NCBI RefSeq assembly: GCF_020520425.1
Contig: NC_079492.1
Location: 69,927,671-69,991,670 of the forward strand
Source of the DNA: Spinacia oleracea
Lineage: Eukaryota > Streptophyta > Magnoliopsida > Caryophyllales > Amaranthaceae
Length of the DNA: 64,000 nucleotides
Reading direction: 5' to 3'
Shown: positions 11,893 through 25,545 of the stretch, piece by piece
Layout: the number at the start of each line of letters is the position of its first letter
Numbering within the stretch: position 1 is the stretch's first letter
Position numbers and translations under genes: made by a program
Notes under the pieces: generated by a model
Databases searched by the model: none
What the model was told of the DNA's origin: nothing
Seen by the model: only the letters and a program-made list of their open reading frames with translations

Positions 11893-14603
11893 AATTAAAA
11901 CTACAATTGAAAAGAATAAACAAATAAATAATCATTCACTGTTTCTCTTAATAAACTTAAATTCTAGCATACATGCATAATTCAATGTTCATCAAGCATT
12001 TTATTCAAGTTATGTGTTCCGGCAGGTGTGAATAAAATGATTCCAAGATCCTAAAATCCATTGAAGAATTAAGCACATTATGTATTTAGACTTAATTCTA
12101 AAATCTTTTAGGTAAGCAAAAGCCTTTTGCTAATAGTCTAGAAACTATTCTTGGTTGATAGGTACGTCTAAGAACTTATTAGGTAAACCTATCGATTTTG
12201 CCACGACATAAAAGGACTCCTTACTTATATCGTTGAGTTTTACCAAAACTAACATGTACTCACAATTATTTGTGTACCTTACCCCTTTAGTATCGATAAG
12301 TAACACCTCGCTATGGCGGAAAACTATTACTAAGATCGATGAAGAAAGGATATCCAAGTAAGTGTTATTTTGGCATGGCACCTTTTAACTCAATTTTTAA
12401 GTTTGGAACTTAAAGCTCTTACTATGTTGGTTAGATTTTAAGTGAACTAAAATCCTTAATCATGCAACATAATCAAGCTTTGATCTCATGCATATTTAAG
12501 ACATATTTAAAAGCAATAAATAACTTAAAGCATGCATAAGATAAATGTGATCTAGTATGGCCCGACTTCATCTTGAAGCTTCAACTTCAAAGTCCGTCTT
12601 GAAAATCTCCGTGGGAGGCACCATTTTCTTCAAATAGGATAAGCTATAATTAAACTAATTACAACTATTTGATGGTACGCAGACCATATTTGAATTGAAA
12701 AACAATTTTGGTACTTTAGACCAATTACATTCAAATTAATGGTACGCATACCATATTTTCTATCCTATTTGGGCCATACTAGTCACTTCATAACCTGCAA
12801 AACAGTACATATACAATATATACCATTCACCCATTCATTATCATGAATGGCCCACATAGCCGGTTAGTAAAACACGTTATGCATCACCTAAATATTTGCA
12901 GCAATTAATCAAGGGCACCAATAATCTACCAATTATTCATTCCTTATTAATTCTAATCCAGTTGTTTAACCTTAAGGGATTTGTAGACCTAATCAAGAGT
13001 TTATGACTAAAAAATGCTCCCACTAAAACCAATAAATTCATATGCTTTACTAATTTTAAACATAAAAATGTATTTCTAGTCTAACCGGAAACATACAAAT
13101 TTAATTAAAATTTAAAGCTCATATAAATTTATAATTGAATCCGCTTATTTAATTTATTTTCAGTCGAATTTAAATTAATTCAAGATTTTTAGTTTTAGTA
13201 AAATAATTAGAATAAATAAAATTTATCATAATTATAATATTCAAAATTAAAATTCAAGAAAACAATTTAAATTATTAATTTTAAAATTAATTAAAATTAC
13301 ATGAACTGAAAATTTCAAATTAAAATTTTAAAACGATTTAATTGCAACACAAGGTACGCACATCACCACGCAACGCACAGCCATAGGCCACACGCACGCA
13401 GCCATCGCTGGCCACGTGCGCGCAGCCTCTGTGCTGCGTCGCATCTGCTGCTGCTCACCATCGCAAGGCATCATCGAAGCACGCTAGCGACTGCTCGATG
13501 CGCGCGCCAGCTCTCGTGCAGGCGTAGCGCTCGTCGCACGCGAGCCAGCGCTCGCTGCGCGCGAGGCTTCGATGCAGGCGTAGCGCTTGTCGCACGCGAG
13601 CCAGCGCTCGCTGCGCGCGAGGCTTCGATCGCTTCGCGAGGCAGTGCGCATTGCACGCGACTGCTCGCTGCCTTGCTCCTCGCCCTCGCCCATTCGCCCA
13701 TCGCACATAGCACACGACACAATGCAGGGCTACTGTCTTGTGCTCGTGCACCATTGCCTTGCTCGCTGCATTCGTACCGCATGGGCGACGAGCTCCCTTG
13801 CTCGTCGTCGCATGCCCGCACTATACAACACCCCTTAAGGGTAACACGTAGCGTCCATTGCTTTGTGCGTGCAAGTTTTATGAGTGAATTGCATAAAAAT
13901 TATAACTTTTATTTTCAAAATTAATGACAAATTAATAAATTATATTAATTTCATAATTTTAGGACGAAAAATCGAAAATTTATTAATTAATTAATTTCCG
14001 ATTAACATGGATTCAAGTCTAGGTCATAAAAATTTAAAATTTAACACAAATTAACAATTTTTATGGTGGTTTTTAATCGTAGGTATCTAATTAAATTATT
14101 AATTAATTATGAAAATCAAATCAATTCTAAATTATTCGAATTTTCAACAAATTAATCATAATTACAAATTAGATTGCATAATTAACAAGGCTAGACATTC
14201 AAACTTGTTAAACATATACAGTAGGTCAATCAAAAATTCAAGATTTATCAACAGGAATCGCAAATATTTAATTTAACATCTTAAACTTACAAACTTTTGC
14301 GTTCGAAAAACTAAAACCTCCGAAAAGTCATAGTTAGGCTTCGAATTTGGGAATTCTGGGTTTGGGCGAAAGATAATAATTTTTGTCAAAATTTTAGAAT
14401 GCCTTTTACATGCGGAATTGACACAAAAATCACTCGATTTGGTTGAGTAACGAACATTCTGCCGAAAAACTGCGTACATATAATTAAATAAACGCAATTT
14501 GCAATTAATTAACAATTACGAAAATTAATCACCCCTTTTAATTCCTTGCAAATTTGTATAATTTAACCATGTTCATGCAATTTAGATTATGAAAATAATA
14601 AGA
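11893..14603 (-). other. Long 5' leader of inner copia element
   Basis: 2.7 kb between primer site and gag. Mostly AT-rich, with one GC-rich island (13340-13840) of CG-rich words, including a 56-bp near-exact tandem duplication starting AGGCGTAGCG (13519 and 13575). ORFs in the island occur on both strands in several frames, as expected for stop-poor GC repeats; I do not call them genes. The rest shows no coding signal. Confidence 0.6.
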
Positions 14604-14618
14604 GGCTCGTGATACCAC
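14604..14618 (-). other. Primer binding site of inner copia element
   Basis: Minus strand GTGGTATCACGAGCC abuts the 5' LTR. It resembles the initiator-methionine tRNA complement TGGTATCAGAGC with an altered centre, as commonly seen in copia relatives. Confidence 0.75.
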
Positions 14619-16006
14619 TGTTAGGTTATGATTCATATGACAAAACATAAATCATGCGGAAAAACCATAAAGCCAGGAAAGCATATTATTTACACATAAT
14701 CATTTAGCATAGTTTAGATGCATACACTTTGTTGCGTGCCCTCCCTAGCTGCGCCCGAACCGAACAAGAACAAGTCTTTAGGACTCCAAGTGTCGTCCCA
14801 CCGTAGATAGTCCACAGTACGTCCGGATCCGCCTCAAGATTGACCAACTAGAATCGCCCTTAAGGTGCTTAGGATTTTCGGCTAGGTTAGTGCAAGAATA
14901 TGGCTGAATTTTTCTTTCAAAAACTTACCCTTTGAATACTTCAATTATTTTTATAAATTATGACCCTAGGCTCTTATTTATAGAGGTGTGGAAAGGGAAT
15001 TGGAATCCTACTAGGATACGAATTAATTAAACTTAGAATCCTATAAGAACTCTAATTAATTAATTTATCCTTTTAGGAATAGGAATTTAATCATATACCA
15101 AATCCTAATAGCTTTAGGAATCGTGCATGAACACAAACATACACACGCACGGCAGCCACGAGGGCCGCCTATGCGCGTGCGTGCGAGCAGCAGCCCACGC
15201 CACGAGGCCCACACAGTCGTGGCCTTGGCGTGCGCTGGGCCTGCCTTGCGGTGGGCCTGGGCGCTGCCTTGGCTGGGCGTGTGGCGTGCGTTTGTCTTGC
15301 TGGGCGATGGCCCGGCTTCGTGCTGGGCCTTCGTCCGGCAGGCCTCGTCCGATGCTTATTCGTACGATACGCTTCCGATTAAATTCCCGGTTCCGGAATT
15401 CATTTCCGATACGAACAATATTTAATATTTCCGATTCCGGAATTAATTTCAGTTTCGAACAAATATTTAATATTTCCGTTTTCGGAATTATTTTCCGATT
15501 CCGATAATATTTCTGATTCTGACAATATTTCCGTTTCCGGCAATATTTCCGATTCCGGCAATATTTCCATTTCCGTTAATATTTTCCGATACGTACCATG
15601 TTTCCGTTTCCGGCAACATCTACGACTTGGATAATATTTATATTTCCGGTACGATCCATATTTCCGTTTCCGGCAATATCATCGTTTCCGGAGTATTCAT
15701 TTCTTGCTTGTGACGATCTCAGCTCCCACTGAAACCAAGATCCGTCGATTCCGAATATCCATAGATGGAGTATTTAATGCCATTAAATACTTGATCCGTT
15801 TACGTACTATTTGTGTGACCCTACGGGTTCAGTCAAGAGTAAGCTGTGGATTAATATCATTAATTCCACTTGAACTGAAGCGGCCTCTAGCTAGGCATTC
15901 AGCTCACTTGATCTCACTGAATTATTAACTTGTTAATTAATACTGAACCGCATTTATTAGATTTAATATTGTATGCATACTTGGACCAAGGGCATTATTT
16001 CCTTCA
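14619..16006 (-). repeat. 5' LTR of inner copia element
   Basis: 1388 bp, same length as 5677-7064. TATA box TATAAATA on the minus strand at 14975-14982. Transcription would run toward gag. It carries the same GC block and 18-bp TTTCCG repeat run (15360-15700). Confidence 0.93.
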
Positions 16007-16011
16007 AGAAG
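16007..16011. repeat. Target-site duplication of inner copia element, right copy
   Basis: AGAAG, identical to 5672-5676. Confidence 0.9.
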
Positions 16012-17634
16012 GCCACGAAACTCTTGATACCAAGCTCTCGGAGCTTGTTTCAGAACATAAATTGCCTTGGGGGGCTTGCATACATGTGAGGGATAATTTT
16101 TTTCTAGGAAACCAAGAGGTTGAGACATGTAAACATCCTCATTTAAGGTACCTTGGAGGAAGGCATTATTTATGTCCAATTGACGAAGAGACCAACTGTT
16201 AGTCACAGCCAAAGAGAGCATGAGACGCACCATTGTAGGCTTAATGACGGGGCTGAATGTCTTGGAGTAGTCAATGCCCGGCCTTTGATGAAAACCCTTG
16301 GCAACAAGCCTAGCCTTGAACCTGTCAATAACACCAGTAGCTTTGTATTTGATTCGATAGACCCACTTGCAACCAACCAAGTTTTGAGTAGCAGATGGAG
16401 GTACAAGTTCCCACGTATGATTGCGTGTGAGGGCATTGAATTCATCTGTCATGGCAGCTCGCCATTGTGGGTCCTTTAAGGCTTGTGTAATGGTTGAAGG
16501 TTCACAAGGAGAGGAAGAGATTATATCCTGATGGGCATACTTGGGTTTAGGTTTGATGATGTTGTTCTGGAGCCGTGTGACTACAGTACGACTCGGTGGA
16601 GGTAGGGGTGGAGAAGGTGGAGGAGAGGAAGCAGGAGTGGAGGAAGGAGTAGGTGTAGCGGAAGCAGTAGGCGTAGCAGGTGGAGTTGAAGGGAGTATAG
16701 GGTCAGACTGAAGTACTGGTACAACAAGGGTGCACCATTCATCAATCGAGGGTGCTTGAGACAGGGTGTTTTCCAAGCTAAGGTCAGGATAAGGGTATAT
16801 ATGTTCAACAAATTTGACATGTCTGGAAGTGTAAATGCGATTTGTAGGAGGGTGGAGACAGTAATGGGCACTTTGTGCCGAGGAGTAACCAAGGAAAACA
16901 CAAGGTAAAGAGCGGGAGTCTAGCTTATGTAATGAATAAGGGCAGAGCCAGGGGTAGCATAAACACCCAAAGTTCCTTAATTTATGATAACTGGGAGCAA
17001 CATCAAATAATTTAAGATATGGTGAGGAATTATGTAAGGAAGCAGTGGGGAGACGATTTATTAAATAGGCAGCAGTATCAAAGGCATTAGGCCAAAAAAT
17101 AAGAGGGAGTTTGGCATGGGAAAGGAGGGCAAGACCTATTTCAACAATGTGGCGATGGCGACGTTCCGCGTAGCCATTGTGTTCAGGTGTATGGGGAGGC
17201 GAGGTAAGATGAGAAATACCATTAGAAGAGAGATAAGGGGTTAATTTAACATATTCTCCACCAGTGTCGAAAAAAACACGTATGATAGGCCGCTTGAAAT
17301 ATTTTTCTACGAGGGCTCTAAAGCGAAGAAAAACATCATAAGTATCTGATTTATTTTTAAGGGGATAAATCCAGATATATTTGGTAAAATGGTTAACGAA
17401 AATTACATAACATTTATAATTATCGTGTGAATATATTGGAGATGTCCAAACATCAGTAAATATGAGATCAAGGGGGGCAGTAGAAGTAAGAGAAGAGGTG
17501 GCAAAAGGTAATTTGTGGCTCTTATTCATATTGCAAGAATTACAATAAGAAACTGAAAAATCTGAAATTGCTAACTTGAAATTGGAATTTAAAAACTTTA
17601 AAGTTGGAGATGTGGGATGCCCTAGGCGATGGTG
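16012..17634 (-). pseudogene. Outer copia element: integrase and N-terminal RT
   Basis: Open frame (M at 17529) down to the inner insertion at 16011; apparent extra codons to 15937 are inner-LTR sequence. The integrase zinc finger H-H lies upstream (HHRLGHP near 17610-17635) with cysteines CNSC near 17535. The core has [13 protein letters not shown] and [12 protein letters not shown] supplying the DDE residues. A P/S-rich linker lies around residues 280-315. RT follows ([20 protein letters not shown]) and stops before YVDD, whose coding lies at about 5590 on the far side of the insertion. It is the same polyprotein as 4604-5671. Confidence 0.87.
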
Positions 17635-19017
17635 TCACTCATGCTTAGGGGATTTGAGAGATGCATGAACCCGTGGAGGACAAGGGTTCCATTCATAGAC
17701 ACCAGCTCTAGTTGGACCTTGGAGTAGAGTTATGCCCGTCAAGTGACCCTTGACACGAAAAAAGGTAGGTAAGAACTCAATGGTAACATTATTATCTTGG
17801 CAAAACTTATTAATGGAAAGAATATTTCTAGAAATGGAAGGGACATGTAGCACATTAGAGAATTGAAAGGAAGCAGAAGAGGAAGGGAGTGAGAAAGAAC
17901 CAGTGTGTCGAATGGGAAGAGTGGAGCCATCTCCAATAACTAGCTCTTCAGTGCCATCATATGGGGCATTGAGTGACAGATTAGCTAAGTCACTTGTGAC
18001 ATGGTGTGAGACACCACTGTCCGAGAGCCATGCGTGTGAGTCCGAGGTACAAGCAGTGGCCAAATGAGCATGAGGGGGTTGATAACCTTTCTGGACAGCC
18101 CTGGCTTGAGTAGCAGTGGGCACATTGATTGAAGGAAAGAGAGACTTTAATGTAGAGCATTGATCAAGGGCATGCCCCGGGTTGCGACACCACTGACATT
18201 TTCCAAGGTAGGGTCTTGATGGGCGAGGAGAGTTAGCATTGCTGGTAGTACCTGGGGTAGGAAGCAAACCAGGAGCAGGGGCATAATGCTTCTGAGTCTT
18301 GACATGATGGTTCACATTGTACTGAGCAGCAAGAACCATAGCAGGAAGGTGGGTAACTGGTATTGAGGCAACCATAAGTTCTCTGGTGATGAGTTTTTCA
18401 TGAAGTTCTTCGAAGGAAATTGGAGAATCTCGAGCATTAACTGCATCAATCACAGGTTTGTAAGTTTCATAGTCAAGACCAGAGAGTACCTTATCGATGA
18501 TGTCCTCACGGTCCATTGGTTTTCCCATTGAGGCAAGTCTTCCTGTGAACTGCTTGATGGACTGCATATACTCCGAAACACTTCGGTTAGCCTTGGTAAT
18601 CCTAGCAAGATGATCCTTTATCTGCTTGAGATGGCCTTGAGAAGGATTTTCATAAGTAGATGCTAGGATACCCCAAGCTTCTTGCATCGTATCTGATTGA
18701 GAGATGAGGGGTACAAGCTCCTGAGATAAGGTGCCAACCAATGCACCAAATACAAGGCGATCATGGCGGAACCAAGGAAGGGCAGATAGATTGGTGACTG
18801 AGGTGCCGTCATCAGCAGTAATAGAGGCAGGCGGCGAGGGGAAGGTTCCATCTACGAACTTGTACAGATCGTACCCTAGCAGCGTGGCTTGAAGTTGAGT
18901 CTTCCAAGCGATGTAATTTGTAGGGGTGAGTTTGATGGCATTGTGCAAGTGTACCACAGTGAAGGGCTTGGTGGGATCACTGCTGTTTGGAATGAGAGTG
19001 TTGCTGTCAGGAGACAT
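17635..19017 (-). pseudogene. Outer copia element: gag-protease
   Basis: 460 codons from ATG 19017, close behind the primer site. Copia gag domain (NYIAWKTQLQATL near residues 33-45; SVSEYMQSIK near 142), a CCHC knuckle CQWCRNPGHALDQC near residue 275, then the protease active site WLSDSGVSHHV near residue 330. It ends at TGA at 17635-17637, where the family normally has a tryptophan leading into the integrase HH motif. So a single nonsense change separates gag-protease from pol. A live element would make one fused polyprotein. Confidence 0.87.
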
Positions 19018-19065
19018 GTTGCAGCAAAGAGATAAAGAGGAGAGATAAAAAAATTAGGAACGATT

Positions 19066-19079
19066 GCTCTGTGATACCA
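19066..19079 (-). other. Primer binding site of outer copia element
   Basis: Minus strand TGGTATCACAGAGC immediately inside the 5' LTR, close to the initiator-Met tRNA complement. Confidence 0.8.
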
Positions 19080-19298
19080 TATGAGAATGGGAAAGCTTAG
19101 TTGAGTTTTCCATTAACATTAGAGGCTTTTAAATAGGTGTGTAAGTGTAGAATACAAAGGAGTTAGGTCCTACAATTAAGGGATAAATACAAGAAGATAT
19201 TAACAGAGGTAACAACTTATAAGATAAGTGAAGCTAACTTTATTAACTAAGTTAACGTTAATTTATTCAACAAGAATCATTTAAGCTGATCTCCAACA
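19080..19298 (-). repeat. 5' LTR of outer copia element
   Basis: 219 bp, 209 positions shared with 4407-4625 by hand count. Followed by the duplication GATAC (19299-19303). Confidence 0.9.
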
Positions 19299-19749
19299 GA
19301 TACAACAGAACATGAACACCATTCGTTTCAACATATTCGATGAACTTATATGATGTGCAAATTACACAACTAACACGCATCATCTATGAAAATTAAATAA
19401 TTTTGCACATAATCAATGCAAATACAACACAAAATATCAACTTCCAAAATTAAAATTAATTTTTGAACCCTAAAAGAACAAAATCTGAAGTTCGTACCTT
19501 GAGAAAGTTGAGTAATTGCTCTGAATTTGCTATTTGGGGCAAGAATCTACCGCTGCTAGGAGAAATTGAAGAGATGAATACTTTCTTTGAGTTGAATGAA
19601 TATAGGAGCGAAAATAGGAAGATGAAGTGTTTGGTGGAAAAACAAAATTGTGTATTTAGCTCAGTAAAAGGAACGATGCCGTTCTTTTTTCCCCCTTTTG
19701 CTGTCATAAGTGTTGCAGATGCATTGTCTCCTTGTTTATTGGACCACAA
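19299..19749 (-). pseudogene. Upstream half of the host gene fragment split by the copia element
   Basis: Minus strand: an ORF from 19749 to about 19500 is followed by AAG/GTACGA near 19497, a good splice donor. After an AT-rich, intron-like stretch the sequence 19350-19299 is open in the frame that continues at 4401 once the copia element is removed. The N-terminal part is F/S-rich with a hydrophobic run near residues 41-52, possibly an organelle-targeting or signal segment. I do not recognise the family. The gene is interrupted and lacks its 3' part, so it is inactive. Confidence 0.4.
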
Positions 19750-21148
<1,399 letters not shown>

Positions 21149-21229
21149 TTTATTATACAACGGGTGCACAAGAGCTTTTGAACAATAAATAATCCTATAA
21201 CTTATCTGGATGTGAAAAAAAATGGCTTA

Positions 21230-22190
21230 GACCCTGTTCGACAAAACGAGCGATAGCGGGTAATTATTAGTGCAGCGGATAACGGTGAACTAGTAACGAG
21301 TAAGTGTTAGCTGTCAAGGTATCGGATAAGGTAAAATTTGAGAATGAGATTATAAAATGAAATAAAAGTTATATGTTCTTTAAACGTTTACCATAATTTT
21401 ATCAAACGCTATCAACCACTCCAAAACTTTAATTTTTTTAGGCCATTCGCCGGTAACGTTTCAAGTATCTGGTAGCATTTTTTTAAGTGAAAACACTAAG
21501 TAAATATTTTAGTAGTTTCGTTAAGGTAACAATCTAAGTAGTGGGTAGTTGTTAAAATAATTCATTAATAGATTACATCAAACATTAAAATAAGTAGCGA
21601 TACAACATTAAGTAGCAGTAGAGTAGGATAAAGAAAACTTCTCATTCTTGATTTACTGAACATGCTTATAAACGGATTGCCGTAGAATATTGTTCGATTT
21701 TTGCTTGCTAGAATGTACTTGTTGTAAATATTTTATTTGTTGTTTTGATTGTCTTTTTATTTCTATCAAGTTGATTTTGTTTTATTTCTTTCAATTAGAT
21801 TTCTTTTGTTTTTCTTAAACATTGTTTTTAAAGTTTATTAGTGCAACCATTGTGCTTAAATTTTAATGGTACAAACATTATGCTTAAATTTTAGTAGTAC
21901 AAAATCTACAAATATTGTGCCTAAATTTTATAAATGTTTAAGAAAATATTATGACTTTATTTATTTATTAAAATGAGGTAACATTGAATATGACCGTAAG
22001 GTAATTAATACGGAGTAAAATGGTATTTCAATTACTAATTACGTCTTTTATATTTTCGACCGTTACATTTATCAAATATTTATAATTGCAATGGCCACTT
22101 TAAAAGCTAACCTCTATCCGCAACTAGTTGACAACTACTCGTACTCTGATAGCTAGCACTACTCAACCGCTAGTTTTTTCGAACATGGCC
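21230..22190. mobile_element. PIF/Harbinger-type MITE
   Basis: 961 bp with imperfect terminal inverted repeats: left GACCCTGTTCGACAAAAC, right (reverse complement) GGCCATGTTCGAAAAAAC, flanked by TTA on both sides (21227-21229, 22191-22193). TTA duplication plus a GGCC(T/A)TGTT-type end is the PIF/Harbinger signature. No transposase ORF, so non-autonomous. Confidence 0.75.
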
Positions 22191-22193
22191 TTA

Positions 22194-23068
22194 ACGTTTG
22201 AGAAAAAGCCTACCCAATTGCTACCTCCACCTCTAATTGCTACCTAAAGCACTATCTTGCCAAAAACTTATAAATTTTACAAACAACATTATGAATAGGT
22301 TACAACATTAAAGGGAAGAACCCATTGCCCCTATTGTACCATTTCACCAGCTTGTTAAAAGCAATACACCACATGTAAGTTTAGACTAATTGACGCACGA
22401 CATTGAATAAGAGAGGAGTGACTAAAATACAAATTTGGTGTGGTACTCCACTTATAACAATTTAGTTTTCAGATGGAACCTTTATAGGCCTAATTTTATA
22501 GGGTCATATTCTACTCCAACATGGGCTTGTATTTCCAAGTGAAGCATAAAGTCCAACATAATTGATTGCCAAGTATGTATCATTTAACCTCATGTTTGAA
22601 TTCAAGAGAGAACCTAGTGTGGAACTTTGAACGTATCTGAAAAGAAATACACGGCCTCACATGTTAGGAAAATGAGGATGGTGAGAAAAATAACCCATAT
22701 TGAGTTAGGACTCCTTCTCCAACATTGAAGAAGAAGAAGGGTATGACTAACATATAAGAAAAGTGGCTCCGTATTACACTTATCACCAATTATTCTTAGA
22801 TGAAACTCTAGTAGAATTATATGTGGTCATGAAATTAGTTTTAGATTGGGCTGGATTAATTTAAAATCGTTTTAGTTTTGAAACCAAATTCAATTCCCAA
22901 CTTGAAATTTAAATTCATTTTGTAATTAATTAATACAATAAATATTATTAATTAATAAAATACATTTAAATTACTATTTAAATGAGATTTAAATTCTCAA
23001 AATAATAAAAATGCTTTATAAATATAAAAAAATATATTTATAATTACTTAAAAATACGAGATATTACA
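22194..23068 (-). repeat. Decayed 3' LTR region of a gypsy element
   Basis: The right border is clear: minus strand ...GGGCAGAC then TGTAATATCTCG, i.e. polypurine tract followed by an LTR start at 23068. The start resembles the LTRs at 25878 and 47417. The left border was not found; the rest is AT-rich and shows no gene. Confidence 0.5.
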
Positions 23069-25545
23069 GTCTGCCCTCTTTAAAAGAAGTTTCGTCCAAA
23101 AACTTGGGCACGATAACTCAAACTTGAAACTCAAAACTTGAGATTTATTGCTTATCTGCAAAATTTGTTGTTGTACTCTTTAAATGATTAAACATGATAA
23201 ACTTGGAGTGCAAATTCAATAGAAAGCACTAAATCAAGCATAAAATAAGGGAAAATAAGGTAAAAACGCGAAATTCTACCGCACTCTACCTCCCTTAAAA
23301 GAGACGAGTTACAACCCCGTAACTCAACTACCCTCGGGAAATAGCTCAGGATACTTCTTTCTCATATCGTCCTCGGCTTCCCAGGTTGCCTCTTTTTACT
23401 CTTGATTAGACCACAAAACTTTCACAATCTTAACATCCTTAGTTCGTGTACTACACACTTTACTTTTGAGGATTTTAACTAGGCTTTCCTCGAATGATAA
23501 ACTTTGGTCTAATTCTATGGTTTCCGGTTGCAACACATGTGACATATCCGGGACATACTTTCTCAATTGAGAGATGTGGAACACATTATGCACTCTATGC
23601 AACTCCATTGGTAAGGCTAGTCTATAAGGTACTTTTCCTATCCGTTCTAGGATCTGATAAGGATCTATGTTCTTTGGGCTAAGCAACCTTTCTTGCAAAA
23701 TATCCTCACACCTTTCATTGGTGAAACTTTCAGTGACACATTGTCACCCACTAAAAATTCTTCGTCCCTACGTGTCAAGTCTGCAAAGTTGTTTTGGCGA
23801 TCTTGCGCTACTTGAATCTTTGATAGAATAGTTCTAATTTGGTTCATTGTGTCCTCTATCATTTGAGTTCTTAATGCAACTGTCTAACTGATGTCGCTCC
23901 AACATAGTGGACCTCTACATTTTCTTCCATACAAGGCCTCAAATAGTGTCATTCCTATACTGGGATGATAGTTATTGTTATAGGAAAATCAATTAAATCT
24001 AAACTATCTTTCCAACTTCCTTGGAAATTAATTACGCATGCACGAAGCATATCCTCAAGTGTCTGAATGGTTCTCTCAGTTTTTCCTTCCGTAGATGGAT
24101 GAAACGTTGTACTTATTTTCAATGTCGTACCAAAGTTCTAATGTACACTTTTTCAGAAGTTTGAAAGAAACCTTGAATCTCTATCTGACACGATATCCTT
24201 AGGAACTCCATGTAGTCTCACAACATGCTTAATGTAATCCTTATCAAGTTGCTCCATCTTTTAGGTCTCCTTCATTGGTATAAACATTACTGATTTGGTC
24301 AGTCTATCTACCACAACCAAAATGGTGTCATTTCCTAACTTTGACTTGGGCAAACAAGTGACAAAGTCCACTGAAATACAGTCCCATTTCCAACTTGGAA
24401 TTTCTAATGTTTGAACCTTTCCTTGAGGTCTCCTATGCTCTATTTTGACCTTCTGACAAGTCAATTATCTAGCTACAAACTCAGCTACTACCTTCTTCAT
24501 TCTTGGCCACCAATAGACCTTCTTCAGATTCTTATACAACTTGTCACCGCCTGGGTGGACATAATATGGTGTATTATGACCTTCTCTCGTGAGATTTTAC
24601 TTCAACTCTTCACACTTTTGAGGCATACACCACCTTCCTTTGTACCTCAAACTTCCATCATGGATCTTAAAATTGGTCTCCTTTCGTTGCGAAATCTTTT
24701 CCGTCATTCATTCTAACTTTACATCTCCAGTTTGATTCTCCTTAATGTCATCAAATACTGATGGTTGAATAGTCAATGCATTCATCATTTCTTCCAGACA
24801 TTCACCATTCACTATTTGTAGGTTTAATCGTTGCATATCCTTGCACAACTCGTAAGCAACGACTAACGCACTCACAATATAACTTGATTTCCTGTTCAAA
24901 TTATCTGCATCTACATTGGCTTTCCCTTCGTGATATTGGGTGTCTAGATCATAGTCCTTAATTAACTCCAACCATCTCCTTTGACGTATATTCAAATCCT
25001 TTTGTGTGAAAATGTACTTCAAACTCTTATGATCCGTGAATATCTTACATTTCACACTATACAGGTAGTGTCTCCATATCTTCAATGCAAACATTATGGC
25101 TGCTAGCTCTAAGTCATGGGTGGGGTAATAAGCTTTATACGATTTTAATGTTCTTGATGCATACGCAATAACCTTCCTGTTCTGCATCAATACACACCCT
25201 AAACCATTCTTTGACGCATCACTAAACACAACATAAGTATCATTTCCATCTGGTAGAGTTAACACTGGCGCGATTGTCAAACGCGTCTTTAGAGCTTGGA
25301 ATGCTTCCTCACACTGCTCATTCCACTCAAACCTAGTTTACTTTTTCATCAAAGTAGTCATTGGTTTGGCTATCCTAGAGAAATCATTCACAAAGGGTCT
25401 GTAATATCCAACTAAACTAAGAAAACTTCAAATGTCAGTGACACCCTTTGGTGTAGGCCATTCCTTAACTGCTTTAATCTTTGCAGGATTCACTACAACT
25501 TCTTCAAATGTCAGGATTCACCCTATGGTGTAGGCCATTCAAATC
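23069..25545 (-). pseudogene. Gypsy (chromovirus-like) pol remnant: RT end, RNase H, integrase
   Basis: Minus strand, in order: RT C-terminal part (25545-25285), RNase H (25280-24708: FSDAS, the E of LELAA and TDHKSLKYI as acidic sites), integrase zinc-finger/core pieces (near 24464-24261: CISVDFVTCLP, VVDRLTKS), then the integrase C-terminal part (23862-23396: VHNVFHISQLRKYVPD, typical of chromoviruses). Polypurine tract at 23069-23085. At least three frameshifts or stops separate these ORFs and the RT catalytic half is missing, cut near 25545. No gag. It cannot move by itself. Confidence 0.8.

Larger units (their letters stand above)
5677..16006 (-). mobile_element. Inner Ty1/copia retrotransposon, full length, nested in the outer copia element
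   Basis: 10,330 bp with equal LTRs of 1388 bp (5677-7064, 14619-16006) and an exact 5-bp duplication AGAAG. Minus-strand order: LTR (TGAAGGAAAT...), primer site, a 2.7-kb leader, gag-protease, integrase, RT, RNase H, an 870-bp 3' region, polypurine tract, LTR. I count about 26 LTR differences (about 1.9%). Using commonly quoted plant LTR rates this suggests roughly 1 million years, a loose inference. Autonomous structure, but pol is now broken by a frameshift and two nonsense codons. LTR length and leader suggest a Tork/Angela-type copia element (inference). Confidence 0.93.
4407..19298 (-). mobile_element. Outer Ty1/copia retrotransposon, interrupted by a second copia element
   Basis: Two LTRs of 219 bp (4407-4625 and 19080-19298) are flanked by the 5-bp duplication GATAC. 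On the minus strand the order is LTR, primer site TGGTATCACAGAGC, gag-protease, integrase-RT, RNase H, polypurine tract and LTR: the Ty1/copia gene order. A younger copia element (5677-16006) sits inside RT. Removing it leaves about 4.6 kb, a normal size for a compact plant copia element with short LTRs (Ale/Retrofit-like, inference). By hand count the LTRs differ at 10 of 219 sites. It is dead: a stop between gag and integrase, a frameshift after YVDD, and the insertion. Confidence 0.9.

Noticed and set aside
13455..13924. Five overlapping ORFs on both strands, R/A-rich
   Set aside because: GC-rich tandem repeat in the copia leader removes stop codons in all frames.
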